Source: Darksidea phi
Taxonomy: Eukaryota; Ascomycota; Dothideomycetes; Pleosporales; Lentitheciaceae
NCBI GenBank assembly: GCA_030770425.1
Contig: JASJFT010000004.1
Coordinates: 496,001-560,000, forward strand
Length of the DNA stretch: 64,000 nt
Reading direction: 5' to 3'
The translations under genes and the position numbers were made by a program. Under the pieces are notes generated by a model that ran no database searches, had not been told where the DNA came from, and saw only the letters and a list, made by a program, of their open reading frames with translations. This document shows, in pieces, positions 1 to 11,358 of the stretch. How positions within the stretch are numbered: the stretch's first letter is position 1; each line of letters opens with the position of its first letter.

Positions 1-1154
1 ACACACGGCGGGCGGGCGGACAGAGTTCCCGGAGGCCCTCCCCATCCGTGGGCTCTGTGACACGGCCAACGGCTGCAACAGGCTCAGGCGCTGGCGCTGG
101 CGGCAGCTCCTCGACAGCTTAGGCTCTTTGAGGGCGACATCTGGTGTTCATGCAGCACATCCGTATTGACCGTGGCCGGCATCGAAGCCAAGGTGCGTGT
201 ATTTACCCAGCACGTCGCTACTTCGGCCCGGGACCGACGTCAAGATTGCCCCGTCCCAAAATTGTGCGCCAACCACTCTATGTGTCGTCACCGAAGTGGA
301 TTCGCCTGCTGCGTGCCTCCGCAGGAGCCACCAACGAATGCCGTTGCTCGCGTGCCAGGAGCCAGGAGGTGCCAGTCAAGACGGGTGTTGGGTGCATGTG
401 AACTCGGGGGCGAGGCTGCATAAGCAGTGCAATGCGTATTGCCGCCAGCTCCCCTTCACCCCGTCCCGGTGGATGCGTCAGCCTGCCTCGTAACGCTGCT
501 CAGGCTGAGCATCAGCGTAACTCGCGGACCATGGGCCGCCCAGGTGTTGGATCTCACGAAAAACGGCGGGCGGCGGGGGGCGGGCGGCCGGCACGTGACG
601 ACTGGGGTAATTTCGACCAGGGCGCTAGCAATCTCTTTCTTCTGCAACATCCGCTCGCGCGCCTCGCAGGACAGCAACGTTCCCGTCGGCTCCGGATCTG
701 TTGACAAAGCAATCCCCCCGAGGCGCTCTGCTCGCCTGTGTATGTGCGGCCCTGGATCGCACGGCTTCGTCAGACCTCGCTTCTCATCGCTTGTCTCTCG
801 CGCCGCGAACCCTGAGCCACTAGCCGTGGGTGCCATCCCGGACACCCTACTGGCCCGCATATCACTGGAATTGCCTCAAGCCTCCTGGAGTCTGTAGCCA
901 CTCGTTCCGACCGCCATTTTTGCGTTCTTGCGCTGGTGCCTTCTGGACGCGTCGCCGCCTCCATCCGCCCTCGTCGCGCCCACGCCGTCCCATGTCGCAC
1001 GCTTTGCTGACACTCTCCATTACCAGTGTTCCGCTACACCGGCGCTCATTTCTTGCGGCCCTCTGCAGCCGAGGCGAGCGCACCCTAGCCTAGCTCCCTT
1101 CGACCCTCGCTCGAGATCCCACGCCGCCTGCGAGCTTGTTCTCTGGGTTGTGGT
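1..1154. other. Upstream region of the Zn2Cys6 gene, no gene recognised
   Basis: GC-rich DNA from the window edge to the start codon at 1155. Open frames exist on both strands but they overlap one another, have low-complexity translations and resemble no family I know. It probably holds the promoter and a long 5' leader of the downstream transcription factor, possibly with upstream ATGs. Nothing more specific is visible. Confidence 0.5.
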
Positions 1155-3167
1155 ATGGCCGGCTCCCTGCCATACTCCCCAGCCCCATCGCATCTTTCAC
1201 AGCAGTCCAGTATGGAGCGACAGCGCCCCGAATACGGGTACCCATCGCCCACCCAAATGGCTGTGGCATCGAGCTACTCGTATCCTCCACAGCAGCAGCA
1301 GCAGCAGCAGCACCCGCAGCAGTCGCCGCATCTGCCGCCTCTCAACCTGCCCCCGATTCGACTGGATTCGCAACCACAGCCCTCGCAGCCGCAGCCAGGA
1401 CAGCCTCCCATGGCCTCTCCCCTCCCTCCGCCTCAACACGGTATGCCGCAGTACTATCACCCAGCGCATCCTTCGCCCGGCCAGCCGATGAATATGGGCT
1501 CGCAGCTCGCCATGGGTTCGATGCGCTATCCACTCCCGCCGCAAGCGGGCGAGCACCAGAGAGTGCTCTCGGGCGGGCGTCATAAAAAGGAGATCAAGCG
1601 GCGCACAAAGACAGGATGCTTGACATGTCGTAAGCGACGGATAAAGGTATGAGTGCAAGCGTGACGATTTCAATGGCATGCGATTTGCGGACGCGACGTG
1701 GTCGCGAACAGCGGTGCCCGAGCCGAGCCACCATGAAGCGAGCAGAAGCGATCCAAACTATCCAATTTCTCTAATCCAACCTCACCTCTTCACCGCGCAT
1801 GCGCTAACATTCACACCTTGCAGTGCGACGAAGCCCACCCTACCTGCCGCAATTGCGCGAAAAGCAAGCGCGACTGCCTGGGGTACGACCCTATTTTCAA
1901 GCCGCAACCCGGCCCACCACAAATCCAACCCGCCCCCAACTCGACACCGCACCAGACCTCATCGCCCGCACCGGCGCCTCCTACCGCTGCACCGTACAGT
2001 GCCCAAGTGCCCCAGGGTTACGCGCCAGCAGCCACTGCTAGCTACCCGCCGCCGGCCTCCGCGTCTACACCGACCCATCCCCAGCACGACAACTTCAACA
2101 GCTCTGCAATTGATCCTGCTCTCGCTGCCTCTGACCCAGCAATGCACGGCCAGCCGCCCTTCAACGGTGTGCATGCGCTCAATCCTACGCTTCGGGGAAG
2201 CCCATACTCGTCAGCAGCGTCCGACGCCCCACCCACAAAAGGTCAGTTACAGGTCCCGTCAACTCGTCTTCCACAACCACTGACTCCAAACGTAGGTAAA
2301 CCATTAGATATCTCAGACATATTCTCGATCGCGCACCACCCCCCGCCAGATGTTCCGCCGCGTCCCACACCAATACCCCCCGAACTCGACGATGAATTTG
2401 CGACCATCTTCGCCAAGGACTACTGTATAGGCCTTGATGTCATGTTGGAGACGAAATGGTTCTCCACGAACAACAATGCGTTGAATAGACTCTTCGCCAA
2501 TAAGGCCCTGCACGAGGAAGCCGTATTTTTCACCGAGACTGTCAAGTACAGGACCAGTGCAAGCGATATGAGCGGCGTCTTTAGTCAAGAGGCTCGTCTC
2601 ATCTGGCACATGCTCGCCTCGTGCAAGCACCCAGACCCGGTTCTGAACGTCATCAACGGAATCACCAACACCAATGTTGACAATGACGACCTGGCGTTGA
2701 GAGAAGTCCGGGCACGGTTCGACATTCTGGAAGCCCTCTTGACCAATCAAAACCTGGTGTCTAACCCATTGCGCCAGTTGCCGTACCCTGCAAGTCTTCC
2801 TGATTTGAAGAGGGCAGAGCTAGACTTCTGGGAGCAGTTGGGCGATTTTGTTGTGCATGCCGATAGTGAGTCTGCGCCTCAAGGGGCTTCTGACTACGCC
2901 CTTAGCCGGATGCGAAGCGTATTGAACGCCCATGAGGTTCGAGATGCCATCTATTCTATCGCCATCGCACGACACGCAGGCAACCGAGTTCGCGGCTTCC
3001 CGAATGCTCTTCCAACAGTAGTCGACCAGAATCCGGACAGCGACCTTACCAAGCTCAACGTGGCAATGTCATTCATCAGTCACGAGTGTCGTAGCGGCAC
3101 GCAGCAGGTCATAGCCCGCGTATGCGATATGGCCATGCTTTCTTGGACGGTTAGCAGGGTCTCATGA
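1155..3167 (+). CDS. Zn2Cys6 fungal-type transcription factor with polyQ/Pro-rich N-terminus
   Basis: Two exons, 1155-1646 and 1824-3167; the 177-nt intron (GTATGA...TTGCAG) joins in phase 0 and gives 611 residues. The intron splits the binuclear zinc cluster: C155 and C158 come from exon 1 and C165, C172, C175 and C182 from exon 2, giving the exact C-x2-C-x6-C-x6-C-x2-C-x6-C spacing. The motif GCLTCRKRRIK before the junction is typical of the family. Residues 1-150 are rich in Gln, Pro and Ser, with a run of seven Gln, as in activation domains. The C-terminal 350 residues are mostly helical and resemble the regulatory region of fungal C6 factors (RosA/Moc3-like groups are candidates, not proven). 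Expected to be a nuclear DNA-binding regulator; target genes unknown. The start at 1155 is the first ATG that leaves an open frame into the zinc cluster. Confidence 0.9.
1290..1310 (+). repeat. CAG trinucleotide run (polyQ)
   Basis: Seven consecutive CAG codons inside exon 1 of the Zn2Cys6 gene encode a Gln7 tract. Such pure runs are prone to length variation between strains. Confidence 0.9.
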
Positions 3168-5810
3168 CATTGGTCCTTACCCAAATTCTATAACAGTATC
3201 GGCTGAAGCTAGGTCTCCCATTTTCTCTCCCGCGGGGAGCGTAGAGACACAAAGTTAAGAGCAAGGGCTGGTTCCAAGGGCAGTTTGTTATGAGGGTGAA
3301 CGAGGGAGAATGAAGCTGTGCCTCCTTTCTTTCTTCGTCCCAGCAGTCTGCATCCTTGCGTCCATGTAACAGTATCGAGATTGCCCGTCTCTTCGGCATT
3401 GCATGCTTTCGAGCTGGAGTTTTCTTTACCCCTCTTTTATCCCCGACTGGCTCGCAAGCATTCTTCTTCCCAATTTCTAAGCGCGTATACGACTCTATCC
3501 ACAATTTCTGTTCTGCTTTGATTCTTCTGCATGGGTAGTGAACCGAGGGCAACGAGAGCATCAGGCACACGCACAAGATATCCTAGGATCCGACTGATTT
3601 CCATTCACGCTTACCCTTTTCTCATGTGGGCTGTAACCTTATTTCCCATCTTCTACTTGTTCACTTCAGGGGCGTGAGAAAGGCATGTAGCGAAGGTGTT
3701 GGGAGCGCAAAGGTTTCGGCTACTACGGTAGCCGCCACGGATTGATGCAATTAACATGGTATTAGAATGAACGCAATCTAATTTCTACAACCACTCTTGT
3801 TCGCTCGTCGTGGCCAGAGGGCTCCTGCTGCCGCACATGGCACGCATGCCTACGAAATCGTTCAAACGGCGCTTCATGATCCAAACTCCCCGAAGCGAGT
3901 ACTTCAATATTTATCCAAGCACTCGCCGCCTCTTAGAGATGTCGATTTATTCTACAATAGACTTTGGAACTCTGCAGCAACACCGAACAAATGCTGCGCC
4001 TAGGCCATCATTGGCGACGCTAATCAAAACATTGATCCCCGCAGGTTCTGCCTCAGACCCAATGGTTCTTCGATCATCACCGACGACTGTGCCCGCCAGG
4101 CCACCCCGTCTCTGCGTCCATCCTCACCGCTCTTCCCGTGCGACCCTCAGCCTCATCGTTCGATTGTCGTTTGACCGTCGTTGAAACAGTTATTCAGCCC
4201 ACCTACGCGCTACGTCTGATAGTCGCACGCAATTCCGATATCAGCTCTGCGTGAAACAATGGAACGGATGCGGCACTTTACAGCTTCGGGTGGCTTAGGG
4301 GCGCTGTAACGTCAATCAAAAGGGAAGAACACGTTCTTGGCTCCGTTGCAGGCGAGCAGGTACAAACAGTCGGAGAATATCCACGATGTCGGGATGCTGC
4401 GTGCGTGAATCTGTACATCGTTCCAACTACATTGGTGGTACCGGTGATCCGTATTGCCACCCAGGCTACAATACTGGAAGCGAGATGACGACAATCCGTT
4501 CGGAGGTGATTGGTGACGCGAACACGGGGTCTGTGTGTTTTACGTCGGTGGAGACGGGTCGTCAGCGTTGATGCTGTGTGGCGCGAATGCGGTAGCAGTA
4601 GGTGGGAGACAACATGAAGGGGCTGACTTGGAGGACACAGCATGAGCATCGCGGCATCCCACTCTTGACAGCTCCAAAGCTTCCGACGAGCGACATTACA
4701 GTCGACACACATCACTCGCTCGTCCTTTGTTTGGGATTTTCCCGACGTGCAGACACACGGGTCCAGTGTCACCATCCTACGTGGCGCCTTTCACATACTC
4801 CGGATTGCGCTCCCGGCTTTCCCATCCAGCGCTCCCTTCCCCCTTCCCATGCACACTAGCTAGTACGCCCTCATATATCTTGGATCCAATCGCTTTTCCA
4901 CTCGGTGCACACCGCCGTTTCCATGCTCACAGGCCCTCCAATCGATCTCTCTCCATCCGCACGCTAACACTCTCCGACATGATGGTCGCCAATGGCTCAC
5001 TCCATCGCCCTCCGCGACCGTCTTAACGAGATTCGTCCTCGTCCGCCCATCAACACGGGTAGCCAACAAACAACAATCAAGAGCCCGACTATCCCGCGCA
5101 TCGGGTAGACTCACGTCCTTTCCGTTGATTTCATAACCGCTGCAATTTATGCGGATCGGACGTCGATGGGTGTGCCTTTTGCTAGTGGTATGCGTGCTGG
5201 CCGATCGGGAAGTAGTGGGCTGGGTGGAGAGAAGGCAAGGGATGGTGGTGTGTGGTGGGATGTGTGCAGATACTGAGGTTGGCTTGTTGGTTGCTTGGGA
5301 GGCGTGTGCTGTGGAGGTGGAGGTGGTGATGGAGGTGGTGCGGGTATGAGGGCGTTGGTTTATAGTGGAGCAGATTGAGAGTTTAAGCTGGTGGGTGGTA
5401 CGGACTCTATAGAACTTGTCTTTTTTGTATGGGGAATATTTGCATTTATTTTTGTGGACTAATAGTTAGGGTTGTTTCGACAAACTTTGTGCCGTTACTG
5501 TAGAGGTAGAGGGGACAGGAGGAGCGGATAGTAGGTTGAAATGGAGACTGAGGCGCGCCGATTCTTCGAGGCTAAAGGCGCATTTTTCGCATGGGTAATA
5601 GGTTCAGAATGTGGGTGAGAATGATTCCTCTTCGCGTTTCTTTCCAATTATCCCTTGCTAGGCCTCTGCGAGCTAGAGTACACTGGATAGATGTCAGAAA
5701 CATAAGAATCGACTTTACGTTTTCACCACTTGGGTAGACACGTCTCAACCCAAAAGAATATGTTAATATTTACAGCCTTACCTGATACCAAATTCCCCTA
5801 AATAGCCCTT
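3168..5810. other. Long intergenic region, no gene recognised
   Basis: 2.6 kb between the stop of the Zn2Cys6 gene and the stop of clf1. Only short open frames are present (under about 170 codons, overlapping on both strands, no recognisable domain). The stretch 5210-5350 is G/T-rich on the + strand and 5400-5760 is AT-richer, as in 3' untranslated or terminator DNA. I see no RNA gene or repeat. Confidence 0.5.
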
Positions 5811-7838
5811 TTAATTCCCATCTTGCTGCGCCTGCTGCTGCTGTGCGGCCTTCCACCTCTGCGCATTAGCCATAAGTTTCGCCAACTTAGCCGCACTCTC
5901 ATCATCAGCGGGGAAAACGAAATCGACATATTCCTCGAAGCTATCGTCATCCAACTTCCTCCTCTTCTTAACCTTGCGGGGCATCTGTTTGCCGATCTTT
6001 TCGATATCTTCGGGCTCGCCGCATTCGTCTTCGAACGACTTCCACGCGTTGAGGAGCGCGACGCGTTCTTCTTTGAGATCGCGGTCTTTCATGCACGCGT
6101 GTGCGCGCTCGAAGATGGCGCGGGCGCGGGTTATTGCGGCGGCACTGGGGGGCTGGTCTTCGGCGGCGGAGTCGGAGTCGGGGACACCGAGTTCGAATTG
6201 CGCCCACGAGGTCCATACTTTGACGTGGTCTGTCTTTTGGAGAAGGCGTTCGTAGAGGGCGCGTGTTCTGTCGTATTCGCCTTCGCCTTCTTCGAAATCG
6301 ATATATGATTTCCAGAGTAGTTCGGGCATATCGAGTTGTGGTTCCTCAACCGCTAGTTCGTAGATAGCGCGAGCGCGTTCTAAATCATCTAGGCCGCGCT
6401 CGAGCTCGGCGAATTTGATCCATGTCTGGCAATTTGCGCCATTCCACTCAATATACTTTGTGTAGAGTTGACGACAGCGGCCGAACTCGAAAAGTTTTAG
6501 TTCGAGATCGATGTAGCCTTTGAAGAGCTTGTCTTTGGGACACATGCCTATTGACTGGCCAAGGAGTTTGCGAGCAGCGGATAGTTGGCCTTGCCGGATT
6601 TCGAAGTGAGCTGACATGAGCCAGACCTTGGCGAATGTGAAGCGTTTGTGGGGGAGTAACCTCAGACATTCTTGGTAGATTTGCCGTGTCCGCTCGATGT
6701 CTCGGGATACTGTTTCTTCGTATATGGCATAGAAGAGCCAGAGATAGATGTACCGCCTCCAATGCCGCTTTTCCTGTGTCGGCGGTATTTGGGCAATAGC
6801 GCGCTCGTATACGTCTCGTACGCGGTCAACGTTTCCTGATGTCTCTTCTAGTCGCGCAAAGTCGATCCAGGCATCGTAGTTCTTTGGATTCTCCTTGACC
6901 TGCTCTTCGTAATGCACTCTTCGTTTCGACAAGATAACGTTCTCAATACCATCCCGGTCGCCGTATTGCTTTTCAAACGTAGTAAATGCCTTGTGGAGGT
7001 TGATCGCCTTCGATCGGGGCATGCGATCCAGCGCGAACCTGTAGATTGCCCGAGCACGTTCAAACTCCTTCATCTTCGCCTCAAACTTGGCGTAAGCCAT
7101 GAACAACTTCTCGTCCATGAAGTCGTCGCCAAGTGTCTCCACAGCGGTCCCAAAGACGTCCCGAACCAGGTCGCTCGTGCCATTGTCCTCTTCGAATTTG
7201 GCCCACTTGATCCAGTTCTTCGGCTCTGGGTGCACTACCGTGAAGCGCTCGAAGATAGCCCGGGCTCTCTCAAACTCGCCGTGTCGCTTCTCCAACTTGA
7301 TGTATGCCGACCACGCCGCCTCTTCTGGCTCCCACTGCAACCATCGCTCGAAGACGGCGCGCGCCCCCTCAACATTCCCCAGCGTCTCCTCCATGTAGAC
7401 ATATTTGTACCACAGCTTGTCAACTCGCGGAAGAATGGTGACGGCACGATCGAACAGATTCCTCGCATGATTGATGTTGCGATTTTTCATTTCAGCCTCA
7501 GTATAGCGAATCCATAGCACAACGGACGTGCTGTCGACATCCAGCGCACGCTCGAAGATGGATCGCGCGCGGCGGAATTCCTTCTGTTCGAGTTCCCATG
7601 CGGCATATCTCATCCAGTTGTTCATGTTTATTCTGTTTCGCCGCACATAGTCCTCGAACTCCTTCCTCTTCCTGCCCTGGTGCTCATGTAGCTCCTCCAT
7701 GTCGGCGAAACGCTGCGTCGGCGCCTTGAGCTTCTCATCTTGACGGTCGACGGCTTCGCGGAGCAGTTGTTCGGCGCTGATCTGAATGGGCGCGGCGGCC
7801 TTGTTCTTGACCCGTGGCGGGCCTCGTGAGTTCTCCAT
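5811..7838 (-). CDS. clf1: Pre-mRNA-splicing factor Clf1 (Crooked neck-like, HAT-repeat protein)
   Basis: Single exon, 675 residues, the usual length for fungal Clf1/Syf3. The protein is almost entirely HAT (half-a-TPR) repeats: recurrent units with W..Y..E and A-R-x-(I/V)-(F/Y)-E-R signatures, for example [13 protein letters not shown] and [15 protein letters not shown], run from about residue 50 to 600. The N-terminus (about 1-45) has the conserved [20 protein letters not shown] block of the family; the C-terminus is a Lys/Arg then Gln/Ala-rich tail. Clf1 is a scaffold of the Prp19/NTC complex that helps tri-snRNP addition and spliceosome activation in the nucleus. It diverges from prp31, another splicing gene, with 447 bp between the two start codons. 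Start chosen at the ATG preceding the conserved N-terminal block. Confidence 0.97.
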   Translation of the reverse strand: MENSRGPPRVKNKAAAPIQISAEQLLREAVDRQDEKLKAPTQRFADMEELHEHQGRKRKEFEDYVRRNRINMNNWMRYAAWELEQKEFRRARSIFERALDVDSTSVVLWIRYTEAEMKNRNINHARNLFDRAVTILPRVDKLWYKYVYMEETLGNVEGARAVFERWLQWEPEEAAWSAYIKLEKRHGEFERARAIFERFTVVHPEPKNWIKWAKFEEDNGTSDLVRDVFGTAVETLGDDFMDEKLFMAYAKFEAKMKEFERARAIYRFALDRMPRSKAINLHKAFTTFEKQYGDRDGIENVILSKRRVHYEEQVKENPKNYDAWIDFARLEETSGNVDRVRDVYERAIAQIPPTQEKRHWRRYIYLWLFYAIYEETVSRDIERTRQIYQECLRLLPHKRFTFAKVWLMSAHFEIRQGQLSAARKLLGQSIGMCPKDKLFKGYIDLELKLFEFGRCRQLYTKYIEWNGANCQTWIKFAELERGLDDLERARAIYELAVEEPQLDMPELLWKSYIDFEEGEGEYDRTRALYERLLQKTDHVKVWTSWAQFELGVPDSDSAAEDQPPSAAAITRARAIFERAHACMKDRDLKEERVALLNAWKSFEDECGEPEDIEKIGKQMPRKVKKRRKLDDDSFEEYVDFVFPADDESAAKLAKLMANAQRWKAAQQQQAQQDGN

Positions 7839-8285
7839 GGTGGGTGCAGAGGAGGGTCGCAGAGCGGCGTCGAACGTTCAGGCAAGTGTGCGGCTCCCAA
7901 AGCGCTGAGAGGCGTGAGGGTGTTGTGATTCGGTCCGTGGGTAATGTTGAGCCCGCAAGCTGGGTGCGAAATAGTTCAACGCGGATTTATCAAAACCTCC
8001 GCCCGCCAAGACTTAGCGCCTTCACGTCACCTTCGACGTGGACTTCCATAACTTTTACCCCACGACAACCTCGTCCGACGATACGACAACTCCTACCGGC
8101 GACCGCAGCTGGTCATAGGTACGTTTAGTCTGCGAAACATCTGATCCAAGCACTCAATCAAACTTTACTAGGAGGTACTCCTCCGGCCGACACATCGTCG
8201 CAACTGGCTCTTAACCGTGGCACGTAGCTGTGCAGCGGACACGTTCCTTCTTTTACAACCACCTGCGTAACACGTCCCCCTCACC
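7839..8285. promoter_or_regulatory. Shared divergent promoter of clf1 and prp31
   Basis: The 447 bp between two start codons on opposite strands must hold both promoters. No specific factor site was identified with confidence. On the prp31 side there is a probable 5'-UTR intron at 8119-8171. Confidence 0.75.
8119..8171 (+). other. Probable 5'-UTR intron of prp31
   Basis: GTACGT donor, pyrimidine/A-rich body with a CTGAT-like branch site and an ACTAG acceptor, 53 nt, lying about 110 nt before the prp31 ATG. Inferred from splice signals only. Confidence 0.45.
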
Positions 8286-9992
8286 ATGGCGACTCTCGAG
8301 CAGGAGCTAATGGCCGACTTTGCCGATCTCGGCTCTGAAGAGGAGCAGGGCTTTGGCGATGACGGAGGAGATGACCTAGCGGACCTCGAGAAAGACTTTG
8401 GTGGCGGTGCATCTGCAGATGAGAACGGGGACGAAGATATGGCAGATGAGGAGGCGGACTACGCTGCGGAACAGAAAAAAAAGAAGCAAAAGGGTCCCAC
8501 CGACATTCGTGGCGCTACCAGCTTGCTCGCGAAACTACAACCCATTCTGCAGCAAATCGACGACGTCAAAGATCACATGGAGGTGGTGCTGGACGGGGAA
8601 TCTATCGAAGACAATCCGGAATATAAACTGCTCAAGGAAGCAAACGAGCTCTCAACGCAGATTGACGACGAGATCGCAGCCGTGCACAAGTTCATCCGCG
8701 ACCACTACTCTTTGCGCTTTCCTTTCCTTGACGAACTGATCAAGAACCCTGTCGACTACGCAAAGACTGTTGCCATTATCGGAAATGGACCATTGAACGA
8801 CATCAAAGCCATATCGCAAAGCTCAGATAATATCGTTGGTGTGCCGCTGAAGAATGTCTTGGATGCGCCCTCGCTCATGGTTGTCACGGTTGAAGCTATA
8901 CGGGCTGCCGGCCGTGACCTCAGCGATGCCGAACTAAAGCTCATTTCGAATGCCTGCATGTTGCTGCTGGATCTGGACAAAGCGAAAGCAATCCTCACAG
9001 CTTACGTGCAGTCGCGCATGAATGTCTTTGCACCGAATCTCACCGCCCTCATTGGGTCACTTACCGCCGCACAACTTATCAACTACGCAGGTGGCTTAGC
9101 TGGTCTTGCAAAGACCCCTGCTTGCAATATACCACCCCTAGGCTCTAACAAGGCAAGTGGTCTCGGTCTGTCTACCAATGTTGGCGTTCGTCATCAAGGT
9201 TTCCTATACCAAAGCCCAATGCTGCAGACTATCCGACAAGATCTAAAGAAACAAGCTATGCGCATCGTGTCCGCAAAGCTCATTCTAGCCGCCCGTGTAG
9301 ACTTGGTGCATCAAGCATCGGATGGCTCAACCGGCAAACAGCTCAAAGAAGAGTGCGAGCGCCGGCTCGACAAGCTCACCGAGCCGCCAAAGAACCAAGG
9401 CGTCCGCGCTCTCCCCACTCCAGACGACAAGCCCTCTCGCAAGCGTGGTGGTCGACGCGCACGAAAAGCCAAGGAAGCAACCGCCATGACCGAAATCCGC
9501 AAAGCACAAAACCGAATGGCCTTTGGCAAGGAAGAGAAAGAAGTCGGCTACGGCACCGGCGACTCTACCCGCGGTATGGGCATGATCGGCGCCGCAGACA
9601 CAGGCCGCATCCGCGCCCACCAAATCGACCCCAAAACGCGCGCCAAACTCTCCAAGAAGAATCCTGGTTGGGGCGGCGATACAACGCTCGGCTCCAACAC
9701 GTCGCTCAAAGGTTTTGGCACTGGCGGTACATCAACCACTCTACGAGCTTCGGGTCTCAGGACGGGCGGCGTGGGCACGTCTGTGGGTACGAGTTCCATT
9801 GCTTTTACGCCTGTGCAGGGACTCGAGCTAGTGGATCCCAAGGTGCGCGAGGAGATGAGTCGGAAGAGGAAGGCCGAGGATGATCGGTGGTTCAAAGGCG
9901 GAACGTTTACGCAGTTGGGCGATGGTGGGAAGACGGATAGTGCCGGGTTCAAAGTGCCTGCGCTGCCGTTGAAGAAGCAGAAGCAGGGTTGA
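8286..9992 (+). CDS. prp31: U4/U6 snRNP protein Prp31
   Basis: Single exon, 568 residues. An acidic N-terminus (about 1-60) is followed by the NOSIC/coiled region and the Nop domain (about 85-350), with NACMLLLDLD, the segment from NVFAPNLTALIG to AAQLINYAGGLAGLAKTPACN and GFLYQSPMLQ, which are strongly conserved in Prp31/Nop56/Nop58. The Prp31-specific C-terminal domain follows with the basic hallmark KPSRKRGGRRARKAKE. Prp31 binds 15.5K (Snu13) on the U4 5' stem-loop and ties U4/U6 to U5 in the tri-snRNP. It shares a promoter with clf1. Length and domain order are normal and no intron is needed in the coding region. The last 200 bases are markedly G-rich compared with the rest. Confidence 0.98.
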   Translation: MATLEQELMADFADLGSEEEQGFGDDGGDDLADLEKDFGGGASADENGDEDMADEEADYAAEQKKKKQKGPTDIRGATSLLAKLQPILQQIDDVKDHMEVVLDGESIEDNPEYKLLKEANELSTQIDDEIAAVHKFIRDHYSLRFPFLDELIKNPVDYAKTVAIIGNGPLNDIKAISQSSDNIVGVPLKNVLDAPSLMVVTVEAIRAAGRDLSDAELKLISNACMLLLDLDKAKAILTAYVQSRMNVFAPNLTALIGSLTAAQLINYAGGLAGLAKTPACNIPPLGSNKASGLGLSTNVGVRHQGFLYQSPMLQTIRQDLKKQAMRIVSAKLILAARVDLVHQASDGSTGKQLKEECERRLDKLTEPPKNQGVRALPTPDDKPSRKRGGRRARKAKEATAMTEIRKAQNRMAFGKEEKEVGYGTGDSTRGMGMIGAADTGRIRAHQIDPKTRAKLSKKNPGWGGDTTLGSNTSLKGFGTGGTSTTLRASGLRTGGVGTSVGTSSIAFTPVQGLELVDPKVREEMSRKRKAEDDRWFKGGTFTQLGDGGKTDSAGFKVPALPLKKQKQG

Positions 9993-11358
9993 TGCACCAA
10001 GAGCTGTGGGTGCGCTGATTGGAGATAAGTCATATGCGGATTGTATTTTTATTGAATGTGTATGTTGATGTTGATTGTCTGCTTGGAGTGGGATAGGGTG
10101 GATGGCATTCATGGCATGGCGCTTTGGCGGGAACATTGAATGCATTTGTATGGCGTTGAGGCTCGGCGGATGAGTACGCTCGTCCCCTGCTCCGGGATAC
10201 TTCGGGTTAGCATGCTGGCTTAGTATCGGGTTTATAATTCCAACCCCCTTTACCAAATCCTACCTTGGTTTTGTCTCTTTGAACTTGGTATTAGTATTAC
10301 GTTACTGGATATCCTCGGTGTATTTACCCCTACACCAAACCAAACATTAACGACATGGCGCGAAAGCAGTCAAACAACTAAACCCCTTCCACTCGACAGC
10401 TATATAGACGATCCAAGATCCCTCAATGGGTACGAGTAACCAACGTATTCCTCAAGCATGCGTAATACAGGATGAAACGTGTTCATAGACCCTTGATGTG
10501 TTGGTAGGCTGTCAAGGGGTGCATGGAAATGTTTATTGGTTCTTGCGTATGGTAGTCGGAGTGTTGTTCTAGAATGAGTATAGACTAGCATGCAAGGTGT
10601 TAGGGTACGACGATAAGGTGGGGTAGAGAGAGTATTTTGTAGCATAGGATCTCAAGGCACGATGAAGTGTTAGTGGTGGGGAGCCGTGAATAATGCACTT
10701 GCGAGGATAATGGCTCACGTTAGCATCAGGAGCCAACCGGTGCTTGCCTAAACATCAGAAAGAGGAAGGCGAGCATAAGGGGGTCAAAAGAAGGCAAGAG
10801 CATATACCAAACAGTCCGAAATCAATCCATTAAGTCCAAATGCGTCCAATAGTGTCTAGACAAGCGCCCTATAATCCAAAAAACTGGTAACCAACAGAGT
10901 GGTATCTTGAACGCGGTAACGGCCGGTGGGAAAGGATGACACGCCCAATAAACGATGCGGGAACAGATACCGAGGTATTAATGCAGGCAGGTATAATCAG
11001 ACAGCCGCCGGTAGATGGCAGGGCTTTTGGTATCCAGATGCGAGATGCAGGGCCACCAGGAGAAAAACAGCAAGTATGTACGCCTTTGATAACGCCGGGT
11101 ATGGTACAGTGAGCGTTCGGTAGGGGACGCTCGAGAAGTAGGTGGTATGCGAGTATGAGGTCGTGGGTGTATGTCCAGATGAGCCTAAGGTTGGGTAGGA
11201 GTACGGATTGTTAGCTAGATCGATGGTAAGTTCTTCGAGGGCGTGGAAGAGACGGACGGCGACTGGCTTGGCGGTCGCAGTACGATCTGCGCCTCCTGAC
11301 CAGGTATGGTCCATTGCACGTCCATCTTTCTTGGTTTCCCGCCGCCCTCTTGCACTAG
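9993..11358. other. Intergenic region between prp31 and the 14-3-3-like gene
   Basis: 1.37 kb between two convergent stop codons. It presumably holds both 3' untranslated regions. Open frames are short and unconvincing. No repeat or RNA gene was recognised. Confidence 0.5.

Noticed and set aside
6912..7517. 201-codon + strand frame opposite clf1
   Set aside because: Lies wholly inside the clf1 coding region on the other strand; it follows from codon bias and its translation has no domain.
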